Shown here piece by piece: positions 1-12,180 of a DNA stretch of 64,000 bases. Position numbers and translations under genes: made by a program. Each line of letters starts with the position of its first letter. Within the stretch, counting starts at the first letter, position 1. Source of the DNA: Halichoerus grypus (taxonomy: Eukaryota; Chordata; Mammalia; Carnivora; Phocidae); assembly GCF_964656455.1 (NCBI RefSeq), contig NC_135723.1:102873283-102937282 (forward strand). The letters run 5' to 3'. The notes under the pieces are model-generated. The model was given only the letters and a program-made list of their open reading frames with translations. It did no database searches and was not told where the DNA came from.

Positions 1-1432
1 AGGTCAGTTTGAGGAAGAGAAGTATCAGACTCACAGCTCTGATTGCTCGGAGTCTCCCTGGAGGTGAAGTGGAGACCCTTTGAAGGAGGGCATGACTCCA
101 GGGTTTCAAGCAAAGACAGGGCAGCCACATAGATAGGCGCTGGAGAGTAAATTCAAGCTTCTGGAAATGTGCTTGGAATGAATGTGGAGTGTGTCTGAAC
201 CGAAGATTTTTGTTATGTAATCCCTGAAATTATGAGCCCAAATGAGATCATATCGGAAAAGAATTTTGGTCAGTGCCAGCAAAGGGGGAGGAGAAGGGAA
301 AGCCAGCTCGTTCCCGGGGTAGGTGACCCTGTCAACCGTGAGAGGAGGTCACGGGAGAGTAAGAAGTGAAAAGCCTCCTTGCATTTCACAGGGAGGAGCT
401 TTGGGCTTCTGTTTCACTGAGATGCATTCTCAATGAGATGTGAGGCTCCAGATTTTAGGGGCAATTTTGATTCCTTCATTTCCTCAAGTTTGATTCATAT
501 CCTTCTCTACACTCCTGAACATTTCTTCCTTGCAAAGAGCTCCCTGAACTCACTGCTTCTCCATATTGATAGAGCTCTGCGGGAAATAGATGCTTTCCAG
601 AGTGGATGAGCCCCAGGGCCTCCTGCTTGAGAATAGGGGGAGGGGACAAGGACTGGGGTCAGGGTGTCCCAGCTGAGGCTGCAGCATCTCTGTGCTGCAA
701 GGCAAGGAGCAGTGTGCTCCCAGGGGGCCCCAGCAGGCGTGGTGCAAGGGAAGCAAGTCCAGAGCTGGATAAGTGGTAGAAGAAATGGGGTTTTATACTT
801 TGTGTTTATTGATTTATCTGAGTGGCTAAATGAATATTCATTTTGCTTCCTGTTGACTCTGTTTTACAAAAATCAAAAGTAGAAAAGAGAAGCTTTTCTA
901 AAGAATTCACTTGGTGCTGACTTGTCTGTGAGTCGTCAAAGAGCACATCATTAAGAGGATTTCTTCCCATAGCCAAACTTCAGGGAAGGATGGGAATACC
1001 TTAACTACGAGTATCTGCAGAAAGCAGGTTTCATCGACTCATAGGCTATAGGAGCTAGAAGGGCTTTTAGAAATCGTCTGGTGTGCTTGTCCAATTTTAA
1101 GATCAGGAAGCAAAGCTCAGAGAGGGGAATTGACTGTCAGCCCTGCATTTACCATCCACTCAAGACAAATATGCTCAGGTGAGGGCAAAATGCCCCCCAG
1201 GTAAAGGAAGGTGGTGAAGGACGGAGCTCTCTCACCTGCTTGAGCCTTACAGCTCCTAGCACAGTTGGAATCTTAATTTATGTTTGATAATATTTACCTG
1301 CCAACACCCCAAGGATTCTAAACAAGTAGATATTCCTGGTAATCACTATTCTGGTGAGTATGCACTGAAAGGATGCAGATTAAACTGGAACACTGAAGTA
1401 ATGCATAACTCATTCCCAATATCAACCACTTA
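1..1432. other. Intronic sequence, mostly unassigned
   Basis: No gene is visible. Positions about 1030-1130 resemble the left part of an old MIR-like or related SINE (a run like CTAGAAGGGCTTTTAGAAAT followed by AAGCTCAGAGAGGGGAA), but the match is weak. The rest is unassigned. Confidence 0.4.
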
Positions 1433-1508
1433 TAAGAAAGAAAGAAAAAAAAGAAAGAGGGAAGGAGGGAGGAGCGAGAGAGAAAGAGAGAGAAAGAAAG
1501 AAAGAGAT
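1433..1508 (+). repeat. Purine-rich (GA/GAAA) low-complexity tract
   Basis: A 76-bp strand-asymmetric run of G and A made from AAAG, GGGA and GAGA units. Open frames crossing it are Arg/Lys/Glu-rich artefacts. Confidence 0.9.
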
Positions 1509-1515
1509 AATTGGG

Positions 1516-2530
1516 ATAGTTGCAGATTTTGAGAAAAGTTGCAGAGAGAGTACAGAGAATCCTGTGTACCCTGTTCCCAGTCCTCCCACTGTTAACAGCT
1601 TACTTTTTGATGGCGCATTAGCCAAAACTAAGACCCTGAGATTAGTAAATTACTATTGACTAAACTCCAGACTTTACTTGGGCTTCACCAGCTTGCCCAA
1701 TAATGAGTACTTTCTGCTCCAGGATCCAGTCCTGAAGACTCCATTGCGTTTGGTTGTCATGCCTCCCCAGTGTCTTGTTTCTCAATCTTTCCTTGTTTTT
1801 CCTGACCTGGAGTCATTTGTTTATATCAGTACTGTTATAGGCTAACTCATTCCCCCCTCCCAATTTGGAGGAATTTGTTGGAGTCCTAACCCCTGTGCCT
1901 CAGAATGTGACTGTATTTGGAGATAGGGCCTGTAGAGAAGTAGTTAAATTAAAATGAGGTCATATGGAGGGAGGCCTTTGTCCAATATGACTGGTGTCTT
2001 TAGAAGAAGAGGTCAGGGCGCAGACACCCACAGAGGGCTGACCCCATGAACACAGAGAGAAGGATGGCATCTACATGCCGAGGAGAGGCTTCAGAAGGAA
2101 CGAGCCCTGCCCATATCCTGATCTCAAATTTCTAGTCTCTGGAACTTGGAGGAAATACATTTCTGTTCTTCAAGCTGCTCGACCCCGTGATATTGGTTAT
2201 GGCAGCCCTAGCAAACTAATACAAGTATGAATTCCTATATGTTGATTTTATACTTTTTGTTAAAATCCAATTCTATGTTGTTTATATTTTTGCTCAGATT
2301 GTCCCAACTTGCTCAGCTCTGGTCACCGGAGCGCTTTCATGAAGCTCCTGTGCTCCTTTGGCAAGTCCCCATGCCTTTGATATTTGAGCACTTTTTTTCT
2401 GGGACTACAAGCTGTTCTGGGCTCATTATGCATTTTCCTTACCCTGGCCCTAGAATCAGGCACTTCTCCAAAGAGCGCAGGTTCCTTTTATTTGAAAATG
2501 GCATTTAGAAACAAAGATCTGGAGTCCCAG
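1516..2530 (+). mobile_element. Ancient LINE-1 (L1M class) 3' region, interrupted
   Basis: Two pieces, 1516-1832 and 2229-2530, resemble the 3' part of old L1M/L1ME elements: a CCACTGTTAACAGCTTAC-type segment, then CTCCAGACTTTACTTGGGCT, and after the interruption GCACTTCTCCAAAGAGCGCA. They are separated by a MaLR LTR. No intact frame remains. Subfamily assignment is from memory. Confidence 0.6.
1833..2223 (+). mobile_element. MaLR (MLT1/MST-class) solo LTR
   Basis: The LTR begins TGTTATAG and ends GCAAACTAATACA, so it has the TG...CA ends of LTRs. It is flanked by a likely 5-bp target duplication (AGTAC at 1828-1832, AGTAT at 2224-2228). The interior has family-typical phrases such as CAGAATGTGACTGTATTTGG and CCAATATGACTGGTGTC. 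It sits inside an older L1. Confidence 0.75.
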
Positions 2531-3407
2531 TTTTAATCCTTTCCCTGTGGCACTAGCATCCACTTACTGTGGTTCTGTAACAATACCAGCCAGGAGGCTC
2601 GGCCCACGCCCGATACACCAGGTTCTCCGTGTTGGAACCATGGTTGCTCTCCAAGGTTCTAATCATGAAAGGCTTTCTTGTGCTAGGGAAGAGAGAGGAA
2701 AAAACCGTTAAGACTATCACATTTCAGCACAGTTGCAGTCATTCCCTGTTCACATTCTTGATGCTAATAAAGGAAGAAAGAGCACTTGGGTGAATAAATT
2801 CAGAAATCTTAGAATTTAATGACTAGTACCTGTCTCTTTGCAAATCCATCCCTTGAAGAGGACAACAGAGCCTCTTTAAAGAGAAAATATGATAAGGCAC
2901 TGTCCAAAATGTTATGTGTGAACAAAGATCACAGGATTTCAGATTTGCCTAACACCATGTCTTAGTGATGGCAGTTCAAGAGGAAATGTGTTAAAGCTGT
3001 GCCTTGAAGGGTTTAGTTTAGATATGCGCATTTCGTGACAGGTAAGATTAGAGGAGGCTATGGAAGCCAGTAATGAGGTTTACAGGACTTCCTTCTAACT
3101 CTGCTAATAAACAAGTACAAGCTGGCTTAAATGTCTGCTTGGGTTAAAATAATTCAGATTCAATATTTCATTGGCTGTAAATGCTTTTTCATTGACACAG
3201 ACAAAATATCAAGATTCTTCTGGTTCTGTGCACACATGCTTGATGGTACATATCTTTGGGTAAACACTATTATGATACACTATATTTTTTTCCTGTATCT
3301 TCCTACTATTTTGATCTCTGATGATGGGGTAGGAGGCAGTGCTGGTTATAGTGAAATAACCAAACATTATCTTTCACTTAAGGACCTTTAATCAACAGAT
3401 GTTAAGG
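2531..3407. other. Intronic sequence, no recognised element
   Basis: No gene, RNA or clear repeat was recognised. Composition is AT-rich. Confidence 0.5.
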
Positions 3408-3421
3408 GCAAAATGGATTCT

Positions 3422-3617
3422 GGGGCGCCTGGGTGGCTCAGTCATTAGGCGTCTGCCTTCGGCTCAGGGATCCCAGGGTCCAGGGATCGAGCCCTACATC
3501 GGGCTCCCTGCTCAGCGGGAAGCCTGCTTCTCCCTCTCCCACTCCCCCTGCTTGTGTTCCCTCTCTCGCTGTGTCTCTCTCTGTCAAATAAATAAATAAA
3601 ATCTTAAAAAAAAAAAA
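3422..3617 (+). mobile_element. CAN/SINEC retroposon, full length
   Basis: The tRNA-derived head GGGGCGCCTGGGTGGCTCAG, the CT-rich middle, and a tail of AAATAAATAAATAAAATCTT plus poly-A are all present. A perfect 14-bp target duplication, GCAAAATGGATTCT, flanks it (3408-3421 and 3618-3631). The perfect duplication and near-consensus sequence mark a young copy. Confidence 0.97.
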
Positions 3618-3631
3618 GCAAAATGGATTCT

Positions 3632-4599
3632 GCATTTTTATTGCAGTGGATTTTTAATTTTCTGGCCGATAAGCATCCCAGTCCCATAGCACGATATATT
3701 TTGTTTCTTTCCTTTTAGAAAATTAAGTTTCGTGTTTTCCCTTAGAGCTTGATTCATTTGCTAGATTAAAAAGCATTTAAAATCATTGTTTAACACATGG
3801 AAAAACATGCCGATTATTGTAATTCTTTCTTTTTATAAAGAAATAAGTGCACGTTTGGTTTCTTGAGAAAGTATGAACTTTTATAGTTGACTCTTAGGAA
3901 TTAAGACATTCGTGTCTGTGAGACTTGCCTGGAGTGGTTTTGAGCTGAGAATGTCTTTTGCCCCAACCCTGTGAAAAATTCCCATAAAATCAAGTACCTC
4001 TAGGACTGGATATTATTCCTGAGTGGTCACAGAGGACATTCCTCTCTACCTTCAGTTAAAGCCACTCCTGTATGACCTTTATAAAGAAACACTCATTGAA
4101 GTATAGCAGAAATGTCCCAGAGATGAACATGTAACATCCTTCAATGCATAGTCCAATTTTTAACAATTTTCATTGCATCTGTCCTTCTCTTCAGTTTAAA
4201 AACTGTAGTGGTTTTTTCACGTCTCTAGGAAATCTATGATGATTCATCCTGATATCAGTTGCTAACCTGGACCTGTATGATAACTAGTCCTTCAGAAATT
4301 CAGTCACACAAGCCAAAGTCAGCTCTGCATATGGGGGCATTTATGAACTCTGTTTTCCTCCAGGCTGAATAAAACTTATTATTTATGTTTGTTTTATAGG
4401 CCATCCTTAACTTTGAAGCACCCGGTTCTCTTGCTTGTGTAGAAAAAAAATAGTATAAATCATCTGCATTTGAGTAATTGTAACTCTCCAGTTCTGGGGT
4501 TAGTAATCCCATTAGCTAGACTCTGGGAGCAAGAGCGTCCTTGGGTAGGCTGGCCTCAAGAACTCATCTGGTTCGTCCTTTTCACATTCGGGAAGCAGG
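3632..4599. other. Intronic sequence, no recognised element
   Basis: AT-rich sequence with scattered stops in all frames. Nothing supports a gene. Confidence 0.5.
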
Positions 4600-4988
4600 T
4601 GTATTCATCACTCAGGCTGCCGTTACAGAATGCTACAGACGGGGTGGCTTAAACCAGAGACTCTATTTCCCAGAGTTGTGGAGTCTGGAACTCCAAGATC
4701 CAAGTGCGGGGGGCGGGGGGGGGGTACTGGTGTGTCCTCCCTCCCTGGCTTGCTGATGGTGCCTTCATGCCGTGTCCACACGTGGCCTTCTCTTTGTGCA
4801 CCTGCTCTCCTGATGCCTCTCCTCTTCTTGTGAGGACAGCAGTCAGACTGGATCAGGGTCCCACCCTCATGACCTCATCTAACCTGCATCACCTCCTACA
4901 TGTAGACCTCCCTGTCTCTGAGTACAAGCACACTGGGGGTTAGGGGTTCAACACAGGAATGTGGGGGGGACCAAGTCAGTCCACAGCA
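4600..4988 (-). mobile_element. MaLR (MST/MLT1-class) LTR, antisense
   Basis: The reverse-complement pattern of a MaLR LTR runs from TGTATTCATCACTCAGGCTG through GTGGCTTAAACCAGAGA and CTCATGACCTCATCTAACCT to CCACAGCA. A run of G around 4707-4725 is a local expansion. Confidence 0.7.
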
Positions 4989-6698
4989 AGGGGTGTTCAG
5001 TCATCTCAGTAAAAGCTTCATCTCCCAATTTCCCACAGCTTCAGAGAAAGAGAATGACACCTTTTTTTTTTTTTTTAACATAAGAAATCTTTGAAAGTTT
5101 TGCATTTCTGTACTCAGCGGATGCAGTGCAGCCCAGAGTGCCTTCATTTCCCCACTTGACAGCTTGACCTGATTCTGTCCTGGCTCCTGACCACAAGGGG
5201 GTTTCTCTGAGCAGGTGAGTGCATCACGTGTGCTCACAAGTAGCCTGCCTGGTGCTCCTGCCGTGCTTTCTGCCCCCAAATCTTACATAGCTCGGTTCAG
5301 CGTCTCACGCATCCTCCAAATTATAAACGCCTTCTCATCTGAATTCTGCAGGTTGCCATTTTAGAATATTCAAATTAAAGTCGGAGAAGCATCGCCTGGG
5401 AGTTTATTAGAAGTGCAGACTCTCGGGCCCCATTCTGGGCTTCCTGAAAAAGAACCATGTTTTCACAAGATGCTCAGCTATGAGATGTGAATATGGAAGT
5501 TTGAAACACTGCTCTAGATCCATCCTTGATATAAATTAAAAAGTGTCAGCCAGTCACTTGTGGTGTCATGAAATTTCCTCTCAGTCTCTGCTGATTATTT
5601 TAAATAAACCGAGTCACACTGGCTTTTCCTCAAGAGACTTATTTCCCTGAACAGTGTATCTGATATTTCTGTGTCTACTAGGGTTTTATGCAGTTATTCG
5701 GAGATCACAGGTCTGTTTCTATGGAGCCTAGTGCATATTACAGAAATCTTTATGATAGTAGGTCACCTGTGGTGGATGGTAAGATGGAAATACATAGAGT
5801 AAGGTTGCTTATAGTCCATGGTTTGTGGTCATTTTCAGTGACCCCACCTTTTATTTATATGCTATTTTGATTTTCTAGGGGAAAAAATAGGGGGTATTAT
5901 TTGCATCCAGTTACCTGAAGTCACATTTTAAGTATCTTTAGTGTTGGACATTTATCTTGTATTCAGTACACACAGGGTTTTATAAATAAGGGCTTCAAAT
6001 AGAAATCCCTCTTCTGTTTAATTTTTTTCATTGTTCGTCATTAGACTTTTAGTATGAATAAGGTTATGTGAGGCAAATGCTTTCTTTGCAGTTGCTTAAA
6101 AAAATTCAGTAACCAATAATTTAAAATAATTGAAAACTAACTGAAAATCAAAAAGCATGTAAAGCAGATTTTCTTTTTTTTTTCTAACAATAAGGCACGC
6201 TGGTGAGCCAAACACCATAACCTGCTTTCTCATGAAAATCAATGCAAGCTTTTCCTCGCACCTACAGATACTCTGCAGTACACACTCTCTCAGCATGACT
6301 TTAGTACAGAACTTTAAAAAAGAGATCAGTGAGAAATGAAGCTTTCAGTTTGTAAATTGCTTCATTTTTTAAGCCGTTGTGTCCCTCATTTGTATTGAGA
6401 GGGAAATGTTCTGCTCTTTCTACCTGACGTTGCTAGCCTGCATGCGCCGTAGCATCCCGCGGCTGGCCAAAGAACCATTTTAAAACTTTGCTCCATGACT
6501 TGCCGTCGCGGAGTCTCGGCTTCCAGTTTTTTAAGTGGGCAAATGCAGCTCAGAAATGCTACAACTCAGACTAACAGAAATCAGAGGTGCCTGAGAAAGT
6601 AGAAGGAAGGGCTTTCCTCTCAGAAACACAATTTTCAACTCTTGAGTTTCCTCTCCCATATCAGTTACGTGGTATAATTTAATTAAAATTAAAAATCA
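4989..6698. other. Intronic sequence with one MER5 remnant
   Basis: Apart from the MER5A-like piece at 5378-5516 and a T-run at 5060-5078, no element or gene is recognised. Confidence 0.45.
5378..5516 (+). mobile_element. MER5A-like hAT DNA transposon remnant
   Basis: Phrases CATCGCCTGGGAGTTTATTA, GTGCAGACTCTCGGGCCCCA and GAAACACTGCTCTAG match the remembered MER5A consensus in order. It is non-autonomous and has no coding capacity. Confidence 0.7.
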
Positions 6699-6887
6699 GG
6701 GGTGCCTGGATGGCACAGTTGATGAGGTGTCGGACTCCTGATTTCAGCTCAGGTCATGATCTCAGGGTTGTGAGATGGGGGAGTCTGCTTGGGATTCTCT
6801 TTCTCCCTTTGCCCCCCCCCACCCCCTGTTGTTCACAGGCTCTCTCTCTGCCCCTCCCCCTCCCTCCCTCTCAAAAAAAAAAAAAAA
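6699..6887 (+). mobile_element. CAN/SINEC retroposon, older copy
   Basis: The head GGGGTGCCTGGATGGCACAG is followed by GGTCATGATCTCAGGGTTGT, a CT-rich region with a C-run, and a poly-A tail. Divergence and lack of a clear target duplication suggest an older copy than the one at 3422. Confidence 0.92.
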
Positions 6888-6979
6888 GGAAACTCTTACT
6901 TTCAAGATATGTATCAATCTTCCCAAAGTCTGTCTTTATTTAAGTTAATCACCTTTATAAACCCTTGAGTGGTTCTCGG

Positions 6980-7852
6980 TTTCCTTTAAGATAAAATCAA
7001 AATTCCTTGTCTTGATGTTATAGCACTTTAAGCTGAACCCCACTCCCTAGCGCTGCCCCCCCCTCTGTCTCTCTCTATGCCCTTTACAAAGGCTTTCTTC
7101 CAAGTACCCTGCACGGTATTTACCAAGTCTTAGTCCTTCCTCAGAGCCTGGGTTAGTTCTCTATTGCTGCAAACAATCACTTCTAAACTTGGTGGCTCAC
7201 AATGACATTAGCCCTTTGTTATCTCTCCGTTTCTGTGGGTCAGGAACTTGGGAGTAGCTTGGCTCCGACTTGACCTTGATCTTGGCTGGGGCTGCAGTCT
7301 CCCCTGAGGGCTGCCGGACTTGGTGGGCGGGTTGGTGCCAGCTCTTGGCTGGAGGCCTCTGTTCCAGAGTTCTTCCGTAGGGAATGATTCCAGTGGCCAC
7401 AGCACAAGCTACCATGGCCTTTATAATCAGCCTCAGGAGTCACAGTCTGTCATTTCCACTGTGTTCTGCAGGCCACACATAGTGCTGATTTAAGAATGGG
7501 ATTTGGAAGGAGACCACGTGAAGGAGGGAATAACAAGAGGTGTGGGTCACAAGGGCCATCTTGGATGCTGGCCGCCACAGAGCCTTTCTCACTCCAGCCA
7601 TGTTCACCCCGTGCCACCTCTCCACTCTTTCTCTGCAGACCTTCCTGACCTGCCCTGGATCAAATGAAACCCCCTAGCACCTGCTATCCATACCAACCAG
7701 GCAGGGTGTGCTGTCTTTGTATGTAGATTTGTCTCTCTAGATGAGTTACACTCTAAGTAAATCACTCAAGGGCAAGGTTCTAGCTCTTAGAATACCCTTC
7801 ACGTGGTAGGTTTTAATAAAGATTTCTTAATCTTCATTACCCAGAATTAAGA
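6980..7852 (+). mobile_element. LINE-2 3' region, split by a MaLR LTR
   Basis: 6980-7150 (TCTATGCCCTTTACAAAGGC and related phrases) and 7630-7852 (CTCAAGGGCAAGGTTCTAGC through GTGGTAGGTTTTAATAAAGA) fit consecutive parts of an old L2 3' end. The MaLR LTR at 7152-7579 lies between them. Highly diverged. Confidence 0.45.
7152..7579 (-). mobile_element. MaLR (older MLT1-class) LTR, antisense
   Basis: Starts GTTAGTTCTCTATTGCTGCA and includes CTTGGTGGCTCACAATGACA, TTTCTGTGGGTCAGGAACTT and TCAGCCTCAGGAGTCACAGT, ending GCTGGCCGCCACA. This order is the antisense of an MLT1-class LTR. No coding content. Confidence 0.65.
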
Positions 7853-9079
7853 AGGTGAATCTGCTATGTATAATACATTCAAAACCTTCAATACTGTTTA
7901 TCTTTGGCTAAAGTTAATTTGCATTCCTCATGCATCCTTAAATTTGGTGTTAGTAGTAACTGTATTGCAATTGGGCCAAGTTTTCAGGGGATCTAGTCTG
8001 ATATTGCAAATTGTCTAGGTGGTGAGACCTCAGGCACACATGTCCTTGGGAAGCTGATGTCCCATCAAGGTCCTGCTCATGAGGTGTAGCGTGTCCCTGA
8101 GCAATCTCTGTTCCCTTCTGAATCAGTAAAAGATTAAATTAAACTCAGTATGATCTTACTGTTAGTTTTCAGTCTAGTAGTTGAACTCTTTTAGAATTAT
8201 GAGTCCATTAGCAGTGGTACTAGGCGCCCTCTGTCATCTAGAACATCCCCTTCACTGGTGAGGCCGGAGACGCATGTTTTCAGTATTGGAGATGCCAAGC
8301 CATTTTGCCCATTAGAGATTTTGTCTTTTGGATTGAGTTTGACATCTCTTCTACAGCATCCAAAACCACAGTGATTTGGGATTAAGCGAGGCCAAGAATG
8401 TATTGATGGCCTGGGAACACGTCAATCTCTCCTGCCCTCCCCGCCTCCATTTGGGAGTTTTATAACTCTTTTGAGAGAAACATCCCCATGGTTATTTTGC
8501 GGCTAAATTCTAGCCTGTCAACATAGTTAGCCTGTTTATAGTTACTAATTTGAGGAAAGAACAGTCATACTGGATGATAGAAATGCAGTTTTCCTGCTTT
8601 CAAGTGCAGACGGGGACTTGAATGGACCCCAGGAAACGTTTCCAGATGGAGCTTCTGGGAAGTGTGGTTCTCCCATGTCTTTCTGTGTTCTACCAGTTCA
8701 TATGCAGAATGTCTTGAGCAACTCATTTCTCACATGGGTTAAACAGGCTCCTTAAAATCGTGCGTATGGTGTCAGCTCGCTTACCAGTGCCTTTCTGGTT
8801 ATAGAGTAAGTCATTTATGACCCAGGTCATGTTCTGCTGCAGTCCCCATCACTGGAGGCTGATCCAAACGATCATTTCTATATATGTCTTCAGAATGCAC
8901 GGACTCTTGGAAGGATGCGAATGGGACAAGGCCAAGCTGCCCAAGCTAGCAGATTTCAGGATAATCTCCCACCAATTATTTTCCAGACTGGCTCAGTGAC
9001 ACCTAGAAATTAAAAATTTCTTCTGTCTTTGTGGTTATAATCCCTTTCCAACTTCTGTCTACATATAACTCACCCGAGG
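7853..9079. other. Intronic sequence, no recognised element
   Basis: No gene or clear repeat seen. Confidence 0.5.
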
Positions 9080-9165
9080 ATGTTATTAAAGCACAGATTC
9101 TGTTTCAGTCCATCTGGTCTGAAGGCCTCGTATGCTGGTGGTCCACGCACCATCCAGGGAGGAAC
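9080..9165. mobile_element. MER5-class DNA transposon fragment
   Basis: TTATTAAAGCACAGATTCTG, then CAGTCCATCTGGTCTGAAGG and GCTGGTGGTCCACGCACCAT resemble MER5A/B in the opposite reading to the copy at 5378. Short and diverged. Confidence 0.45.
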
Positions 9166-9999
9166 TAGAATGCATCAACTCCTACAAAACAAGTCCTGAA
9201 CATCTGCTGGTTGAAAATCATGTCTGCAGCACAGATCACTCCCCCAGGCTCCAAGCACGAACGACCCCCGAGCACCTGAGGTGTAACGCGCTCTAACCCG
9301 AATCCTGGCTTCTCCCTTTGGTTCGTGCCTCCCCACCTCCCACCCCACTCCCAGAAACAAAGACGGAGAAAGCAGATTTCACCTTCTTTATTCCTTGTTT
9401 GGGGCAGTGGCCCCAGAACCCTTAGACCCTCCCCAGTCAGACATAGCGTTCATTTTCGCCCCTCTCCAGCCCACCCTCCCCAGCACGTGGACTCTGTCCT
9501 GGGGATGATGCCAGTCAGTGGTTCCCATCTGCATGCTCTCCTCCCCACTGTCATGTCTGCACAAGGCCAACCTCAGCCCCTCTTGCCTAAGCTCTTCCAA
9601 CCAGGGCAGAAGACAGCTCCTTTGCTTCTCTCACGCACTCTTCACCCTCTGCCTAAGAGCTCTTGCTAATACCCTGATGGATTAGGATCCTTCTCCCCCT
9701 GACACTCTCCCAGAGGTTCCCATCCAGAACCTTTGCTCACGAGGGCAGTTGGATTCCCCATTACCGTCCTCACCACAGTCTGTGATCCAAGGACGCTGGG
9801 ACGCATGCTCTTCAGTGGACTCCACATTGTTTTGAGCCCCTAGTGCCCGCCCCTGGTGCGCAGGCCAGAGTTTGGCTCCCTTCCCAGGCTCTGCCTAAAC
9901 TTCTCTTGGCTGTGGGAAGGTCTCCCCGACTCCACCCCCAGAGCGGACGCAGGTCGGGATGGCCTGCCCCCCTTGCCTGCCATAAGCTCTAGCTTCTAT
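9166..9999. other. GC-richer intronic sequence, unassigned
   Basis: Pyrimidine-rich on the + strand, possibly including degraded L2. A 114-codon open frame at 9325-9669 is proline- and leucine-rich low-complexity sequence without recognisable domains. Confidence 0.35.
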
Positions 10000-10165
10000 A
10001 GCGTCCTCTTATCCCGTGAGCATTTTCATTTAGTCCTTCTTCCTGGATTGTAAATTTGGGGTGACAAAGACTATGTTTTATTCTCTGTGTCTCTTCTAAG
10101 TCGCCAGCATAGGACCTTGTTTACAATAGGTGCTTAATACGTGTTCAACACTTGCCAGTTGAATG
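10000..10165 (+). mobile_element. LINE-2 3' end
   Basis: GTCGCCAGCATAGGACCTTG followed by CAATAGGTGCTTAATACGTG is the characteristic L2 3' end. Diverged. Confidence 0.6.
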
Positions 10166-10499
10166 AGTGGGTTTCTTGGATTCTTTGCTCAAGAGCAGAG
10201 TTTGTGAAAGAAGAGGGTGAAAGGTGGAAGGCTGGGATCGTGAGATTGTCACCAGATGGCTATGGGGGGAGGGGGCAGGAGGGCCGGCGTCAGGTGTGCC
10301 CGAGCCACGGCTCTCTCCCGAGTACTCCAGGTTCCAGAGGGCGCTCGAGGGGTAACTGTGACTTCATAAGAAGCCATACCCCTCCACGCTCCTTACTTCT
10401 CCTTTGCCACCTGGTTATATCTCTTCTACCCTTCTACCTCCTTGGGAAAATTTTACGTTAAATGTTATTTTTCTGTAATTTTTAATTACCTTTATACCT

Positions 10500-11760
10500 G
10501 AGCCGCAACTCCCCTCGGAACATGAGATTGAGAATCGGTAAGACAAGCGGCTCTAATTAACAAGCAAGCACCTCAGGCCCTCCTAGAAAAGCGGGGGTCT
10601 GTTGTTGGAGGCCAGGTTCAAACACCTCCAAGCGCGAAGGACAGCCAGGCGGAGCCCGTGACCTTAGCCACACGAGGCCTCCTGAGTCAGAACGTCCGCC
10701 GTGGCTCAGGCCCGTGGCTGTTGATCATGGATGTGATGGCAGCAAAGAGCCACCAGCAGCAGCGAGACTTAGGGTAGCCCCGGTGGTGATGGTCGGATGC
10801 AACGTGAGCGTTAACGTTCATGGGCTTCCTGAGAATCTTCACACACGCTTACAGCTACCTGCACAGGCTTTTGCCAGGATAATAGCTAAGGGAAAACAGT
10901 GGAGATGAGGTGCCTTGTCACTGTCGCCTTGAGGGGACGTTGGGCTTGCACACAGCAGTCCCCCAGAAGGTTAACGTTTGTAAAATCCCCGCTCGTGATT
11001 TGTGGGAGAACGACCCCGCGTTGGTCTGGGATGAAGAGCCTGTCTTTTAGACACGGTCATGCACTTTATTTACAGGGACGGTGTTTTTCCAGGAGCTACT
11101 TTCTCACCTGATTCACTGGTTTTTTTTGTTTTGTTTTTTTGTGTTTTTTTTTAGTGAGAGCTCAGAGCTTGCTTCTGGACGTGTGTGCATTTCTCACACC
11201 ACTCTTGGCTGCTTGGTGGTGGGTTGGTCTTGGGTAAGAACAGGTGCTGGCCAAGAATGTCTCATCATGTTCACATTTGTACTTAGGGCCTCAGCTGGGG
11301 GTAGCAGGGAGCTGTTGGGGGGCCCCCATGACCTCTCACTCCTCCGGTTCTGCTTTTTCCTTCCTTCTCTTGAAGTGGTGAGCGTCTGAAAGGAGGCTCC
11401 TGGGCAGATGCTGTCCTGTGTCGAGGGAAGAGCCGTGGAATGTTCTGGGGCACGGTGCGTGTAAACATTTGCGGGTCCAGAGCTGTGCACACCCAGGTTT
11501 GACGTCTGGCTCCACGAGTCCGTGGGGTGTGACGTCAGGTGCTCCCTCCGCGGTCCGCACCCTCTGTTCCCACGTCTGTGAATGCAGTGCTGGTTAACCA
11601 TCAGCAGAGCTTTGGGAAGGGCAGACCCCCGTGGGTCTGGCGCCAGCAGAACTCAGAACCTCGTCCCCACCGTCACGTGTCTGCTCTTCTCACGCTGGCC
11701 CCCACATGGGCTCCGCATGGCTTTCCACAAGTCCCTTCACATCCTCGAGTGGCGGTTTCT
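10500..11760. promoter_or_regulatory. CpG-enriched intronic stretch with a CRE-type palindrome
   Basis: By hand count there are about 29 CpG in 10501-11040 and about 25 in 11401-11760, high for bulk carnivore intron. The part between is less rich. A perfect TGACGTCA lies at 11530-11537. No exon or transcript start is recognisable, so a regulatory role is only an inference. Confidence 0.3.
11530..11537. promoter_or_regulatory. Palindromic CRE motif (TGACGTCA)
   Basis: Exact match to the CREB/ATF full-site palindrome, in a CpG-enriched setting. An 8-bp motif may occur by chance, so function is unproven. Confidence 0.3.
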
Positions 11761-12180
11761 AGACCTATGAAAAGAGCGATTTGGACTAACTCATCTCTTC
11801 ATCGGGAGTCTAAAGCCCTTGTTCTGTACGGGTTGTACACAAATACATGAAATTCAAAGGATGCCCCAAGGTTTTGGCCCATCTAGCCAGTTCCTCCAAA
11901 CAGATCATCAGAGGGGACATGAATCCAGCTCTGCATTTACAGGGCTGTGCATCGCGTTGACGACAGGGGCCCCATGCCCAGCACGGCGCAGGCACTCAGG
12001 AAATATTAGTTTAATGTTTGAAGTAACTTGCTGCTTTAGTCACAGCCCCAGGAAATAGAAGGCACGTTCTAAACGGGTGTTTGGAGAGATGTGATGGAGG
12101 GACAGTTTAGGAGCAGGCAGGGCTAGGAGAAAGCCCTCATAGTAAACGGCGAAGCATCCTGGGGCCGGACTGGAGGGAGG

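Noticed and set aside
3422..3500. tRNA gene in the SINE head
   Set aside because: CAN SINE heads derive from tRNA-Lys and keep only degenerate internal promoter boxes. This holds for all 13 copies.
9325..9669. A 114-codon proline-rich open frame
   Set aside because: Low-complexity pyrimidine-rich sequence, with overlapping frames on the other strand and no domain.
10325..10346. CTCF-like site (CCAGAGGGCGCTC)
   Set aside because: The core resembles CTCF but the left half of the motif does not match. A similar partial match at 8223-8236 is weaker still.
11194..11601. A 135-codon antisense open frame
   Set aside because: It lies in GC-rich sequence where stops are rarer by chance, with no domain, start context or splice evidence.
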